A stretch of 64,000 nucleotides of DNA from Desulfatitalea sp. UBA4791 (GCA_002402905.1 DHGT01000018.1:16876-80875), one strand, 5' to 3'; positions 38,110 to 46,845 are shown, counted from the stretch's first letter. A program made the numbers and translations. Notes: a model not told the origin generated them from the letters alone.

Positions 38110-39912
38110 ATGCAAGAACGAAAGAAACATTTTTTACACGCAGTCACAACGGTTATTCTGACACTGACCCTTGGCCTCACGGGAGTTGGTATGAGTTGGG
38201 CGCAAAAAGCAAACAAGTTCGTGCCCGATGACCTCCTTGTGCAGATCAAATCCGGCACTTCCAAGGCCGACATCGACAGCCTGCTGAAATCCCACGGCGC
38301 CAAAACTGCAGACGAAATCGAAAAGCTCAAAATCAGGAGGGTCAAAGTACCGGCGCATGCGCTCGAAAAGGTCAAAGCAGCCCTGGCCAGGAACCCGAAC
38401 GTCAATTTCGTGGAAAACAACTATATCGCCGAGGCGGGCTTCGAACCAAACGACGACAAGTACCCATCCCAGTGGCACCTGCCGAAAATTTCGGCGCCCG
38501 GTGCATGGGATTTCGAAACCGGCGCCACGACGACGCCCATCGCTATTATCGACTCCGGTGTGGACCCCACCCACCCCGACCTTGCCTACAAACTTATTGA
38601 CGGCTACAATTTTATCGGCAACAACACGGACACTCATGATGTGCGAGGCCATGGCACGGCCGTTGCTGGCGCCGCCGCCGCCATGACCGACAATGTGGCC
38701 GGGGTTGCCGGGGTCGTCTGGGACAGCCCCATCATGCCCCTGGTCGTCCTGAATGCCGATGACTGGGCCTCTTACTACGATATCGCTCGCGCCATCACTT
38801 TCGCCGCCGATAAAGGGGTCCGGGTCATGAACATCAGCATCGGCGGCTCGAGCAGTTCCACCACCCTCCAGAATGCCGTCAATTATGCCTGGAACAAAGG
38901 CGCCGTCATCTTCGCCTGCGCCCAGAACTACGCCACCAGCACCCCCTACTATCCAGCCGCCTGCGCCAATGTGGTAGCCGTCTCGGCAACCACCTCAACC
39001 GACACCCGGGCCAGTTTTTCCAACTACGGGGACTGGGTCGACATCGCGGCCCCTGGGGTTTCCATTCTCACGACCAACAACGGCGGCAGCTACGGCAGCT
39101 GGAGCGGAACCTCCTTTTCATCGCCCATTGCCGCTGGTGTCGCCGCCCTGATCCTGTCGGCAAACCCATCCTTGACCAACGCCCAGGTCGTGGACATCAT
39201 CACCCGCAATGCGGATGACTTAGGCACGGCAGGTTTCGACCCTTACTTTGGGTATGGCCGGATCAATGCCCACCTGTGCCTCGCAGCGGCCGTGGCATCT
39301 GCGCCCGAAACCGATGCCACCGCGCCTTCAGTCACTATCATGACCCCATCCGATGGGGCAACGGTCAGTGGAGGGGTCTCCGTGGAGGTCCAGGCGATGG
39401 ACGATGGTGGTATCGATCGGGTCGACCTTTACCTCGATGGGGCCCTCCTGGCCACCGACAACGCCGCGCCCCATCAGTTCTACTGGGACACCACCTCCTA
39501 TGCCGACGCCACTTACGAACTTCTGGCCATCGCCTATGACGGTTCCAACAATGAGGGCAAAAGCGCTTATGTTATCGTAATTTTGCACAACGAGATTATT
39601 AACGAGGAGGTTGCGCCAGAGGAACCCGTTGACGTTGACGTGACGGCACCGGTGGTGACCATCACCTCGCCCCGGGACGGCGCCTATATTTCCGACAAGG
39701 AGATCATCAACGCCGTTGCCTCGGACAGCGACGGTATCAGGTCCATGGAACTCTATCTTGATGGGAACCTTCTAAGGGCAGCGGATTACAAAAGCACGCT
39801 GGCAGTGAATTGGAACACCCGCAAGGAATCGGCAGGCGCCCACACTCTTCTGGTCAGGGCCATCGATGCGGCAGGCAATACCGGCGAACAGACCATCACC
39901 GTGTTCAAATAA
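38110..39912 (+). CDS. secreted S8 (subtilisin-like) serine peptidase with two Ig-like domains
   Basis: A 600-residue exported protease. The start MQERKKHFLH at 38110 is chosen because an upstream frame start (38032) lies inside the riboswitch. Signal peptide about 1-31, inhibitor-type propeptide about 35-108 (VPDDLLVQIKSGTSKADI), and a catalytic domain with Asp148 (AIIDSGVDP), His181 (RGHGTAVAG) and Ser335 (SGTSFSSPIAAG). Two bacterial Ig-like (Big_7) domains follow (about 400-505 and 510-600, DRVDLYLDGALLATDN and SMELYLDGNLLRA). It is likely surface-acting, with transcription under sigma-54 and translation or termination under c-di-GMP. Confidence 0.93.
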   Translation: MQERKKHFLHAVTTVILTLTLGLTGVGMSWAQKANKFVPDDLLVQIKSGTSKADIDSLLKSHGAKTADEIEKLKIRRVKVPAHALEKVKAALARNPNVNFVENNYIAEAGFEPNDDKYPSQWHLPKISAPGAWDFETGATTTPIAIIDSGVDPTHPDLAYKLIDGYNFIGNNTDTHDVRGHGTAVAGAAAAMTDNVAGVAGVVWDSPIMPLVVLNADDWASYYDIARAITFAADKGVRVMNISIGGSSSSTTLQNAVNYAWNKGAVIFACAQNYATSTPYYPAACANVVAVSATTSTDTRASFSNYGDWVDIAAPGVSILTTNNGGSYGSWSGTSFSSPIAAGVAALILSANPSLTNAQVVDIITRNADDLGTAGFDPYFGYGRINAHLCLAAAVASAPETDATAPSVTIMTPSDGATVSGGVSVEVQAMDDGGIDRVDLYLDGALLATDNAAPHQFYWDTTSYADATYELLAIAYDGSNNEGKSAYVIVILHNEIINEEVAPEEPVDVDVTAPVVTITSPRDGAYISDKEIINAVASDSDGIRSMELYLDGNLLRAADYKSTLAVNWNTRKESAGAHTLLVRAIDAAGNTGEQTITVFK

Positions 39913-39944
39913 GCCACTCAACTGGGTGCTGCGGTACAAAAAAA

Positions 39945-39972
39945 GCGGGGGGTGATATTTCACCCCCCCCCA
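39945..39972 (+). terminator. hairpin terminator after the subtilase gene
   Basis: GGGGGGTGA and TCACCCCCC form a GC-rich stem with a 3-4 base loop; A-rich and T-rich flanks are modest. It may act from either side. Confidence 0.6.
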
Positions 39973-40008
39973 CTTCAAGAATATTTTATAGTATTCGGCT
40001 GTCTTTAT

Positions 40009-40080
40009 TGGATCCCAACTGGATCCCGGCGTTCGCCGGAATGACGGTAACACCGAATTCCTGGCTTTTTACGAGTCTCT
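40009..40080. repeat. dispersed palindromic repeat, half copy
   Basis: Module B (CTGGATCCCGGCGTTCGCCG) and the terminal CTTTTTACGAGTCT, directly downstream of the PEP-CTERM gene stop. Confidence 0.75.
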
Positions 40081-40086
40081 CATCTT

Positions 40087-40803
40087 TTATCGCACGAACT
40101 TCTTACGAAAAACCCCAGCCATACCGATCAAGCCGAAACCGAGCAACAGCATCGTCCCCGGTTCAGGAACCGGGTCCCCTCCACCGCCGCCGCCGTTGTC
40201 GTCACCTTCCAATTTGAGACTTCCCTCGCCATCCAACCCTACATTTTGCATTCTAACAAAAGGACTAAAAGCATCTGATGTGTTTAATATGGGTACCATA
40301 TTAAAATTAAGTGTCAGAATTGCTTCAGTGTAGAAATTTGGAAGAGCACCCTCGCCACCCTCAATCGCTGGATTGTAAAGCGCACCCTGAACTCCCCCGT
40401 CTGTATTAGGTATGTATTCAATCTTAATGCCGTCAATACCTTGATTAGGATCCGTCTGTACAAATAAATTCCAATCCTCTGTTCCATCTGGGTCTATTTC
40501 AACAAAATTATTTGATGTGTCATGAGCCCACAATTCCCATGAAACAAGTGTGAGATCGCTCGGATCCAAATCAAAACCGAAACTTGTGATACCCGGCGAA
40601 TTAACCCCCGTTCCATCGTATAATGTCGTCGGACTTGTATTGTCCAGATAGGCTGTGAGAGTAGAACCCGCAATGATAACATCCATTTCGGCAGTACCAT
40701 AACCTCCTTCATCGGACTCCGGCCCAAAATAGAATAAGACCGCATGGGCACCAGACGGCACCGTGAACATTAAAATCAACAACAACAGTAAAAATCTTTT
40801 CAT
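40087..40803 (-). CDS. PEP-CTERM sorting domain protein
   Basis: A 238-residue exported protein: signal peptide (MKRFLLLLLILMFTVPSGAHA), a beta-rich passenger (GTAEMDVIIAGSTLTAYLDN), a Gly-rich linker and the C-terminal sorting signal PVPEPGTMLLLGFGLIGMAG, then FRKKFVR. PEP-CTERM tails are recognised by an exosortase in the inner membrane; none is encoded in this window. A sigma-54 site lies about 200 bp upstream. The passenger's function is unknown. Confidence 0.9.
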   Translation of the reverse strand: MKRFLLLLLILMFTVPSGAHAVLFYFGPESDEGGYGTAEMDVIIAGSTLTAYLDNTSPTTLYDGTGVNSPGITSFGFDLDPSDLTLVSWELWAHDTSNNFVEIDPDGTEDWNLFVQTDPNQGIDGIKIEYIPNTDGGVQGALYNPAIEGGEGALPNFYTEAILTLNFNMVPILNTSDAFSPFVRMQNVGLDGEGSLKLEGDDNGGGGGGDPVPEPGTMLLLGFGLIGMAGVFRKKFVR

Positions 40804-41000
40804 TTAGCCTCCCCCCAAATTGAAATCATATCCAAAATTATTATGCCACCCCTCCCGATTGTACCCGATTCGAGTCCTCCAAGCACCTCCTTCCCTTAAA
40901 AGTTTTAATGAAGTGTGTTCTTATTCTTGATTGCCTTTTAAACAAGAGCGACTTAACTATATGAAGCGGCTTACCCAAAAAACACGTCAAGCATTGCTTC

Positions 41001-41017
41001 AGCAATTTCAGCGCCAA
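41001..41017 (-). promoter_or_regulatory. sigma-54 promoter for the PEP-CTERM gene at 40803
   Basis: Minus-strand TTGGCGCTGAAATTGCT fits the -24/-12 consensus. It lies 198 bp before the start codon. The remaining 680-bp gap up to 41485 holds a repeat copy and no gene. Confidence 0.6.
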
Positions 41018-41179
41018 AATTAACCTTACGACGCTAAAATTTTATATCAAATTTTTCAATCGGTTAGTTTGCCATAAAATTATTACCACCCGTCCGATAT
41101 GAAAATCACAACCCAAAACATATGTAATTTTCTTCATAGGACTTACACATTTTTCTGGTTCGCCGATTCAAAACTAACG

Positions 41180-41345
41180 GCTTCGTAAAACCTCCCGCAT
41201 CAGGTTTTACCGTCATCCCGGCGAAGTTAAGAATCTTGTATTATTAATATCTTCTGGATGCCGGATCGAGTCCGGCATGACGCCTCGCCTCAACACCGGA
41301 CCGACGCCTGCACCGGGCCACGACCCGGGGTCCGGCATGACGCAC
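41180..41345. repeat. dispersed palindromic repeat, rearranged copy
   Basis: Module B interrupted (CCGTCATCCCGGCGAAGTTA), AT-rich spacer, short module A (GCCGGATCGAGTCCGGCATG) and a second GGCATGACGC unit with a nested GGGCCACGACCCGGGGTCCG hairpin. Confidence 0.75.
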
Positions 41346-41443
41346 CGGTGTCGTTTTCGGGATTATCAAAACCGGTCACATAATGGGGGGCTGGTGCTGT
41401 AGTTCGATCTGCGGGACGCGCAACGCTCTTGAGTTAAGGACCT

Positions 41444-41454
41444 TCCTATGTTAC
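41444..41454 (+). promoter_or_regulatory. TCCTATGTTAC motif ahead of the ExeA-like gene
   Basis: TCCTATGTTAC lies 31 bp before the ATG at 41485. The same motif in the same orientation to its gene occurs 30 bp before the Wza-like start (44786-44794, minus), and reversed copies lie near the barrel gene start (44100) and in an inverted pair at 44902-44937. Possibly a regulator site. Confidence 0.4.
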
Positions 41455-41484
41455 GAAAATTTAAAATGATCATGGAGCGTTAAA

Positions 41485-42585
41485 ATGTACGAATCCTATT
41501 ACGGCCTGAAGGGCAAGCCTTTCGACATCAGGCCCGATCCCAATTTCCTTTACTTGAGTCCCAAGCACGAGGCGGCCCTGACCTATCTGGAATACGGGCT
41601 GATGGACAATATCGGCACCGTGCTGCTGACCGGCGAGGTCGGCACAGGGAAAACCACGCTCCTGAGATACGCCGTCAACCACTACTGCAAGCAGCTGCTG
41701 ACGGCGGTCATCTACAATACCAACCTCACGCCGGATCAGCTGATCGAGGCCATCCTGGACGCCTACGGACTCGATTACATCCACGGCGACAAGGCCAAAA
41801 ACCTGGCCAAACTCAATTCGTTTCTGCAAAATCAGGCTCGCAAAAAGAGACGCGTATTGCTGATCATTGACGAAGCCCAGAATCTTTCGTTTGAAACCCT
41901 GGAGGAAGTGCGCATGCTGGGCAACATTCAGAATGACGACATCATGCTGCTTCAAATCATGCTCGTCGGCCAACCCGAATTGCGCTTTCGCCTTAAAAGA
42001 CCGGAGTTCCTTCAGTTCGCGCAACGCATTTCAGTGAACTACCACATACCGGCATTGGATAAGGCCGAGACAATGGCTTACATCGCCCATCGCATCCAGC
42101 AAGCCGGGGGAAACCCCAAACTCTTCACTCAGAAGGCCCTGGAAAAAATTTACGAACACACCAAAGGCATACCACGCAATATCAACGTGCTCTGCGACTA
42201 TGCCCTGGTCTATGGGTTCGGCAACGAGCTTGAGACTGTCGATGTCGATATCATCGAGCAGGTGCTGAGGGAAAAAAACGATGTGGGGCTGGTCTTTATA
42301 GAAGCTACAGTTATGAACACGGCTGGCGCAACGCCCGACAAAACGGCACATAGAGGCAATGGCGACAACTCCAACAGCCGGCTCGACCGGATCGAGGGCG
42401 ACCTGAACCGCATCGATCAGTCTTTCCGGACTGAAATATCCAACCTCAGGGCCCAAATCGACAAGATCCGGCAGGACGTCACCAATTCGCTTACCAAACT
42501 GTACATGTTCGAGAGAAAACGCAACGAAGAACTTACCCGAAAATACACAGACCTGAAGAATAAAACCGGCTCGGAAGCCAATTGA
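41485..42585 (+). CDS. ExeA/XrtA-type AAA ATPase
   Basis: A 366-residue cytoplasmic AAA ATPase. MYESYYGLKGKPFDIRPDPN is the typical start, Walker A is G50-EVGTGKT (GEVGTGKTTLL), and Walker B is VLLIIDEAQNL near 118. Arginine/sensor region GIPRNINVLCDYALVYG follows; the C-terminus is a coiled coil (LDRIEGDLNRIDQSFR) instead of a peptidoglycan-binding domain. This domain arrangement is seen in PEP-CTERM/exosortase-linked polysaccharide loci (TIGR03015 type). It converges on the barrel gene. Confidence 0.85.
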   Translation: MYESYYGLKGKPFDIRPDPNFLYLSPKHEAALTYLEYGLMDNIGTVLLTGEVGTGKTTLLRYAVNHYCKQLLTAVIYNTNLTPDQLIEAILDAYGLDYIHGDKAKNLAKLNSFLQNQARKKRRVLLIIDEAQNLSFETLEEVRMLGNIQNDDIMLLQIMLVGQPELRFRLKRPEFLQFAQRISVNYHIPALDKAETMAYIAHRIQQAGGNPKLFTQKALEKIYEHTKGIPRNINVLCDYALVYGFGNELETVDVDIIEQVLREKNDVGLVFIEATVMNTAGATPDKTAHRGNGDNSNSRLDRIEGDLNRIDQSFRTEISNLRAQIDKIRQDVTNSLTKLYMFERKRNEELTRKYTDLKNKTGSEAN

Positions 42586-42591
42586 GGCGGC

Positions 42592-42665
42592 GGGACCCAG
42601 AATTTCAACGGGTTCTGGATGCCGGATCGAGTCCGGCATGACACCTCTGGGACTTTTACGATTTC
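42592..42665. repeat. dispersed palindromic repeat, half copy
   Basis: AT-rich spacer (ATTTCAACGGGTTCTGG), short module A (GCCGGATCGAGTCCGGCATG) and GGGACTTTTACG terminus, between the two convergent genes. Confidence 0.7.
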
Positions 42666-42678
42666 ACCAGAATCGGAT

Positions 42679-44091
42679 TCACATTCGGAAGGGCTGCGGC
42701 GTGGTGGCTGTGAAACGCAGCATGCCGCTGTTTTCAACATAGTCCCTGCTGTGCAACTCCGACTCGACGGCCCGGAGATTGTATTCGAGCTGCACGGACA
42801 GCCAGGTAAAGAGCCTGTAGGCGACATAAGCGCGCGCCCGGCCGATATCATCTTTGAATTCAGGTGACTGATCCTGATATTCGATTCGCCGCGCCATCAG
42901 ATCGATACCGCCGTACAACCGCTCGTAAAAATCATATTGCCCATCGATGCGGGCAAAGTAATAGGTGTAAAATCCAAGGTTTTCCGCCGTGGCGGACGTG
43001 GTTTCATAACCGCCGCCCGTAGAGATGCCCATGCGCCCGCGCTTGAACTGTTTCGTGTAGTCGATGGTGACCGGCACGCCATCCACATTTTTCCCATCGT
43101 CGTAATCGCGAATGAAGTAGTTGACCGCCATTTGGAGGGTGGAGGTGCTGTCTATGTCGTAGGTAAACCCGGCGCCCATGTCGTAGACATCGAAATCCTC
43201 GCTGTTTTCATCGTACGTTTGCGCGGTGTAACCGAAGTTTACGAAACTGGTCAGATGCCGGGAGAACCGGCGGTTGACTTGCATCGTGCCGGACCAGTTG
43301 TAGAAATCTTCGGATGTATCGTAATCAGTCTGACGATACACCGCCTTCGCCTCTATGCCCCAGCGGGGACCAAACCAATAGATGATCTCCGCTGCAGGGC
43401 TCATGGTCGCACTATCTTCCAATGTGGGATCTTCGTTTTCCAGGAAGCTATGGGTGTAGGAAAGCGAGAACTGGTTGTCTCTTCCAAATTCCTGGACATA
43501 ACTAGCCGAGGTGGTGTGGCGATCGTATGGCGCCTGCCCCCTGCGAAGGGTGTAGTCTTCGTCAGAGAAAAGATTCTCGGTCCTGAGGTAGGTGTGACTG
43601 ACCTGGAAGTTCGCGGTCCGGCTCAATTGGGTAAACAACCTGCCGTTGGCCGCATGCTGCCAATAATCGTCCCGCGTCTCTTTTTCATAGTGGGCGTAGG
43701 AAGGATCGTACGAGAGGGACAATTCAGTGTGCCGACCGACGAGGCTTAGCGTCATCCCCGGAGAGACGGAATATATAAAGTCTTCCTCGGTATCCTTGTG
43801 GGTCAGAAAAACATTGTCGGTGTATTCCACACCGGCCGACACCCTTGGCTGAAATCTGATCTCCGCGGCACTTTCTACGGTCAAACCGGACATGCTTCCC
43901 AAAAGGACCAGAACGAGCCCATATGCAGAAGGCCTTCCAATGGAGCGATAAATTCGACCGCACAGCACATAAAGAAAGCCACTCACGCGGTGGCGTGTTG
44001 CCTGCCACGGGCTCGGTAGAGAACTTTGGGTAGGTAACGACGTATCAGAGGTGTCATTGAACTTCCGGTAAGAAATATGCCTTTCTGCCAT
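42679..44091 (-). CDS. outer-membrane beta-barrel protein of the PEP-CTERM/EPS type
   Basis: A 470-residue protein. After an unusually long N-terminal stretch with a hydrophobic helix at about 55-75 (YGLVLVLLGSMSGL), it consists of alternating amphipathic strands to the C-terminus, which ends in an aromatic/hydrophobic strand (MLRFTATTPQPFRM). VSAGVEYTDNVFLTHKDTEE is the common start of the BBP2/TIGR03016-like barrels seen beside Wza and ExeA-type genes. The long presequence suggests a later start may be real. Role: probable polysaccharide outer-membrane export or anchoring. Confidence 0.75.
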   Translation of the reverse strand: MAERHISYRKFNDTSDTSLPTQSSLPSPWQATRHRVSGFLYVLCGRIYRSIGRPSAYGLVLVLLGSMSGLTVESAAEIRFQPRVSAGVEYTDNVFLTHKDTEEDFIYSVSPGMTLSLVGRHTELSLSYDPSYAHYEKETRDDYWQHAANGRLFTQLSRTANFQVSHTYLRTENLFSDEDYTLRRGQAPYDRHTTSASYVQEFGRDNQFSLSYTHSFLENEDPTLEDSATMSPAAEIIYWFGPRWGIEAKAVYRQTDYDTSEDFYNWSGTMQVNRRFSRHLTSFVNFGYTAQTYDENSEDFDVYDMGAGFTYDIDSTSTLQMAVNYFIRDYDDGKNVDGVPVTIDYTKQFKRGRMGISTGGGYETTSATAENLGFYTYYFARIDGQYDFYERLYGGIDLMARRIEYQDQSPEFKDDIGRARAYVAYRLFTWLSVQLEYNLRAVESELHSRDYVENSGMLRFTATTPQPFRM

Positions 44092-44174
44092 CTCCCGCCC
44101 CTATGTTGGTGTGCTTTTCTCAAAAATCGCCGCATTCAATCCTTCGGCATGATACCCGGCCTCGCGAGCTCAGT

Positions 44175-44756
44175 CTAAGGGACAATGATGGTATCATTGG
44201 CTCTGATCAGCACATTCTGCTCAAAATTGTGGTCTTTGACGATATCCTTGTAATTGATCCTGAAGACGGTCTCCTTTCCCTCTTCCCGCCGGAACAGAAT
44301 AATCTCCTTTTTCGAAGCCCACTCCGTGAAGCCACCGGCGATTGCGAATGCCTGCAATACGGTAAGCTCCTTCATCAAGGGGTATTCACCGGTCCGCATG
44401 ACTTCACCGAGTATATAGAAGCGCTGGCCGGCGGCATTGCGAACCGTGACCGTGACACTTGGATTGGAGATGAATTTCTTGAGCTTGACCGCGATCACAT
44501 CGGTCAATTGCGGGGGGGTGAGACCTGCGGCCTGCACGTCCCCAAGCAAAGGAAACGAGATGTATCCATCGAGCCGTACCAGAATTTCCTCCCGGGAAAA
44601 ATCCGGCTCCTTCCACGTCACGATTTCCAGAATATCGCCGGCACCGATGGTGTAAATCTCCTTAACGGTCTGGTCCGCCCGGGCGGGGGTACCCGTAAGA
44701 TGAAAAAACAGTAGAACAAGCGCTATCGAAAACAAGAAAACAGCACACTTTTTCAT
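44175..44756 (-). CDS. polysaccharide export protein, Wza/GfcE-like
   Basis: A 193-residue exported protein. The start MKKCAVFLFSIALVLL at 44756 follows GAGGAGG. Poly_export domain (YTIGAGDILEIVTWKEPDFS, then VRLDGYISFPLLGDVQAAGL) and one SLBB domain (GQRFYILGEVMRTGEYPLMK). There is no lipobox Cys, and it is shorter than E. coli Wza (one SLBB, no outer-membrane helix), like the short exporters of exosortase-linked loci. It lies 83 bp upstream of the barrel gene, same strand. Confidence 0.9.
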   Translation of the reverse strand: MKKCAVFLFSIALVLLFFHLTGTPARADQTVKEIYTIGAGDILEIVTWKEPDFSREEILVRLDGYISFPLLGDVQAAGLTPPQLTDVIAVKLKKFISNPSVTVTVRNAAGQRFYILGEVMRTGEYPLMKELTVLQAFAIAGGFTEWASKKEIILFRREEGKETVFRINYKDIVKDHNFEQNVLIRANDTIIVP

Positions 44757-44834
44757 TTGGGAACCTCCTCGAGACAAGTTCGGATGTAACATAGCAGGCT
44801 GAAAAACAATGAGATTTTTCATACCAACATTCGC

Positions 44835-44851
44835 TGCAAATGTATAGCCTT
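44835..44851 (-). promoter_or_regulatory. weak sigma-54-like site before the Wza-like gene
   Basis: Minus-strand AAGGCTATACATTTGCA has GG and GC with exact -24/-12 spacing but only part of the consensus. It is 79 bp before the start codon. Confidence 0.35.
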
Positions 44852-44901
44852 CATTTTGAGCGCGGGGTGCCGCTCACAGCCGAAAAATGTTCTGTCTATC
44901 C

Positions 44902-44937
44902 TCCTATGTTGCCCCCCTAGTGGAGCGCAACATAGGA
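44902..44937. promoter_or_regulatory. 11-bp inverted repeat TCCTATGTTGC / GCAACATAGGA
   Basis: Perfect 11-bp arms separated by 14 bp in the divergent region between the Wza-like and thioester-like PEP-CTERM genes. The arms share the CCTATGTTrC motif seen before the ExeA-like gene. A regulator site is plausible; it also can form a hairpin. The other parts of this 420-bp gap hold two sigma-54-like sites. Confidence 0.45.
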
Positions 44938-45046
44938 AATATTTTACATTCACGGTATGAAGTTCAACTCTCAAATACCCCCTGCCTTTTCACCTTTTGA
45001 CCACCTGAATAATACTTAACATTTTGTTTTTTTTATATATTTGTTT

Positions 45047-45063
45047 TTGGCAGGGCTTTTGCT
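45047..45063 (+). promoter_or_regulatory. sigma-54 promoter for the PEP-CTERM gene at 45178
   Basis: TTGGCAGGGCTTTTGCT matches TTGGCAC-N5-TTGCT with a single mismatch. It is 115 bp before the start codon. Confidence 0.65.
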
Positions 45064-45177
45064 TAAAAGTGACACGGCATCGGTACAATGGCGCAAATTC
45101 TTGAACCGGAATTCGATTTGAATCTGTTCATCGCCACAAATGGAATCAACTGTGCACGGCATCGAAAGGAAGCTGCA

Positions 45178-45858
45178 ATGCGAAAATTTGTTCAACTGTC
45201 TGTCCTGACTCTTCTTTCAATTCTTTTTTTATCTTCCTACACACTCGCCTTCCCGGTCAGTCCAGGGGACCAAATCACCTTTGCCCAAGGTGATGGCGGC
45301 CTCAACGGCGGCGGTGAATTCATTGTTTTAAACACTGACGGAGAAGCGCTATTCAAGACTTTCTGCCTGGAACGGGTAGAGTACATCGATTTCAACAGTA
45401 CCTTTACGGTGGCGGACATCTCCGCCTATGCGACCAATGGCGGAGGTGGCGCCACTAATGGCAAGGATTATATCAGCGATTCGACCAGATGGCTCTACTG
45501 GCACTATGTCAACGGGACCCTGGACGATGCGGTCGGCGACTTCTCCTATGGCGATGCCGGCACCAACGCGGTTCAATATGCGATCTGGCGTTTAGAGGAC
45601 GAGATTTCAACCCTCCCATCTCAATTTGGTTATATTTATACGGCTGCCCGCGACTTTATCGAGCTGTTCGCCGCTACCGATTACGCAAGCTTCGGAAATG
45701 TGCAGGTCATGAACCTTACCTATCTAAACGGCAATCCGGCGCAAAGCCAACTGGTCTCGGCCCCAGTGCCGGAACCCGCCACCATGCTGCTGCTTGGTGC
45801 GGGCCTCATCGGCCTGGCCGGCGTGGGGCGCAGGAAGCTCAGCAAAAAAAGCAATTAA
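45178..45858 (+). CDS. PEP-CTERM protein with a thioester-domain-like passenger
   Basis: A 226-residue exported protein; ATG at 45178 has AAAGGAAG upstream. Signal peptide about 1-24, passenger 25-190, and tail PVPEPATMLLLGAGLIGLAG plus RRKLSKK. The passenger has Cys63 in FKTFCLERVEYI and Gln133 in NAVQYAIWRLEDE. Cys followed about 70 residues later by a QxAIW motif is the layout of internal-thioester (TED/TQXA) adhesin domains of Gram-positive bacteria. This match is my inference from motifs alone. Confidence 0.85.
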   Translation: MRKFVQLSVLTLLSILFLSSYTLAFPVSPGDQITFAQGDGGLNGGGEFIVLNTDGEALFKTFCLERVEYIDFNSTFTVADISAYATNGGGGATNGKDYISDSTRWLYWHYVNGTLDDAVGDFSYGDAGTNAVQYAIWRLEDEISTLPSQFGYIYTAARDFIELFAATDYASFGNVQVMNLTYLNGNPAQSQLVSAPVPEPATMLLLGAGLIGLAGVGRRKLSKKSN

Positions 45859-45871
45859 CTCGAGGGGACGC

Positions 45872-45899
45872 AGGGGGCGGGCGTCAAGCCCGCCCCTAC
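45872..45899 (+). terminator. GC-rich hairpin after the PEP-CTERM gene
   Basis: AGGGGGCGGGC and GCCCGCCCCT around GTCAA, 14 bp after the stop; only a weak T tract follows. Confidence 0.55.
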
Positions 45900-45927
45900 T
45901 ATACCGGGATTGAATTATAAGCAGAAG

Positions 45928-46066
45928 TTTTGATCAACCCGTAAAAAATCGCAGAGGCGTCATGCCGGCGAACGCCGGCATCCAGAACCTATTGAAAATA
46001 CTGGATCCCGGCGTTCGCCGGGATGACGGGAAACGCGAATTTCGGACTTTTTACCAAACTGTCAAT
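45928..46066. repeat. dispersed palindromic repeat, near-consensus full copy
   Basis: The best copy: TTTTGATCAACCCGTAAAAA, CGCAGAGGCGTCATGCCGG module A (loop CGAACG), CCTATTGAAAATAC spacer, module B with Ggcgttcgcc loop, GACGGGAAACGCGAATTTCG and CTTTTTACCAAACTGTCAAT. Ends are related in inverted orientation. Confidence 0.9.
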
Positions 46067-46119
46067 CTGGAGCTCCGGGTAAGTATGCCCGCCATCGTGC
46101 AGCCAGCAAGAGCCACGAC

Positions 46120-46803
46120 CTACCAATAGGTCCAATGACCGCCCTCGATCACGTAAATCCCCAACAGCAGATTGGTCACGGCGTGCGCCAGAACAGGCGA
46201 GAATAAATTTTTGGTGCGATACAAGACTGCCGCATAAATCGCACCGGCGACAATGCCCGGCAGCCAGCGGTGGTGTTCCAGCCCGAAGGCCACGGAAACC
46301 GCCACAAACGAAAACCAGGCAAACCGGCCTAAAGGCACATTTTTAAAATTCGAATCGATCAGGAAGCGCAGTGCGAATGAGCGCCAGAAAAGCTCCTCCA
46401 TCACCGGGACGACCAACACCGCGCCGATCATCCGTACCACTAGAAACCCGACATTACCGTAAGCCGGCGCACTGCCGGCGGCCGCCGCACTCGTCGAACC
46501 CAGCTGCGGATAATGCCCTTCCAGCCCGACCCAGACCACGAATACCAGAACGCCGGCGACTACCGCCGGCAAGTCCATCCGCCACCGGATCTCGTCTGCA
46601 TAGCTGCGCCAGTACCAGACGATGAGGGCGCCAACCGCCACGGTCTTGATCGAATACACGATGGAGACCGGCAAGCTTAGCAGCGGCCCGCAATAGGTGA
46701 TCAAGGCAAACAATACGAAGGGTGCGACATAGGGAAGGGTCGCAGATAACTTAGACACTGCCTGGGAATTCATAGGAGAGTCGACGGCGGCTCGGCGTGG
46801 CAT
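46120..46803 (-). CDS. CAAX-protease-related (CPBP) membrane protein
   Basis: A 227-residue polytopic membrane protein. Start at MPRRAAVDSPMN (46803) has AAGGAC seven bases upstream; TTG further up and ATG at 46773 have none. CPBP motifs: EE in VPVMEELFWRSFALRFL, FxxxH in VSVAFGLEHHRWLPG and N in AHAVTNLLLGIYV. This is the form called CAAX prenyl protease-related (TIGR03008), found in genomes with PEP-CTERM/exosortase systems. Role is unknown, possibly envelope proteolysis. Confidence 0.85.
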   Translation of the reverse strand: MPRRAAVDSPMNSQAVSKLSATLPYVAPFVLFALITYCGPLLSLPVSIVYSIKTVAVGALIVWYWRSYADEIRWRMDLPAVVAGVLVFVVWVGLEGHYPQLGSTSAAAAGSAPAYGNVGFLVVRMIGAVLVVPVMEELFWRSFALRFLIDSNFKNVPLGRFAWFSFVAVSVAFGLEHHRWLPGIVAGAIYAAVLYRTKNLFSPVLAHAVTNLLLGIYVIEGGHWTYW

Positions 46804-46845
46804 AAAAAAGTCCTTACCAACGCCCGAGGAGTGCGTCAATTGAAA

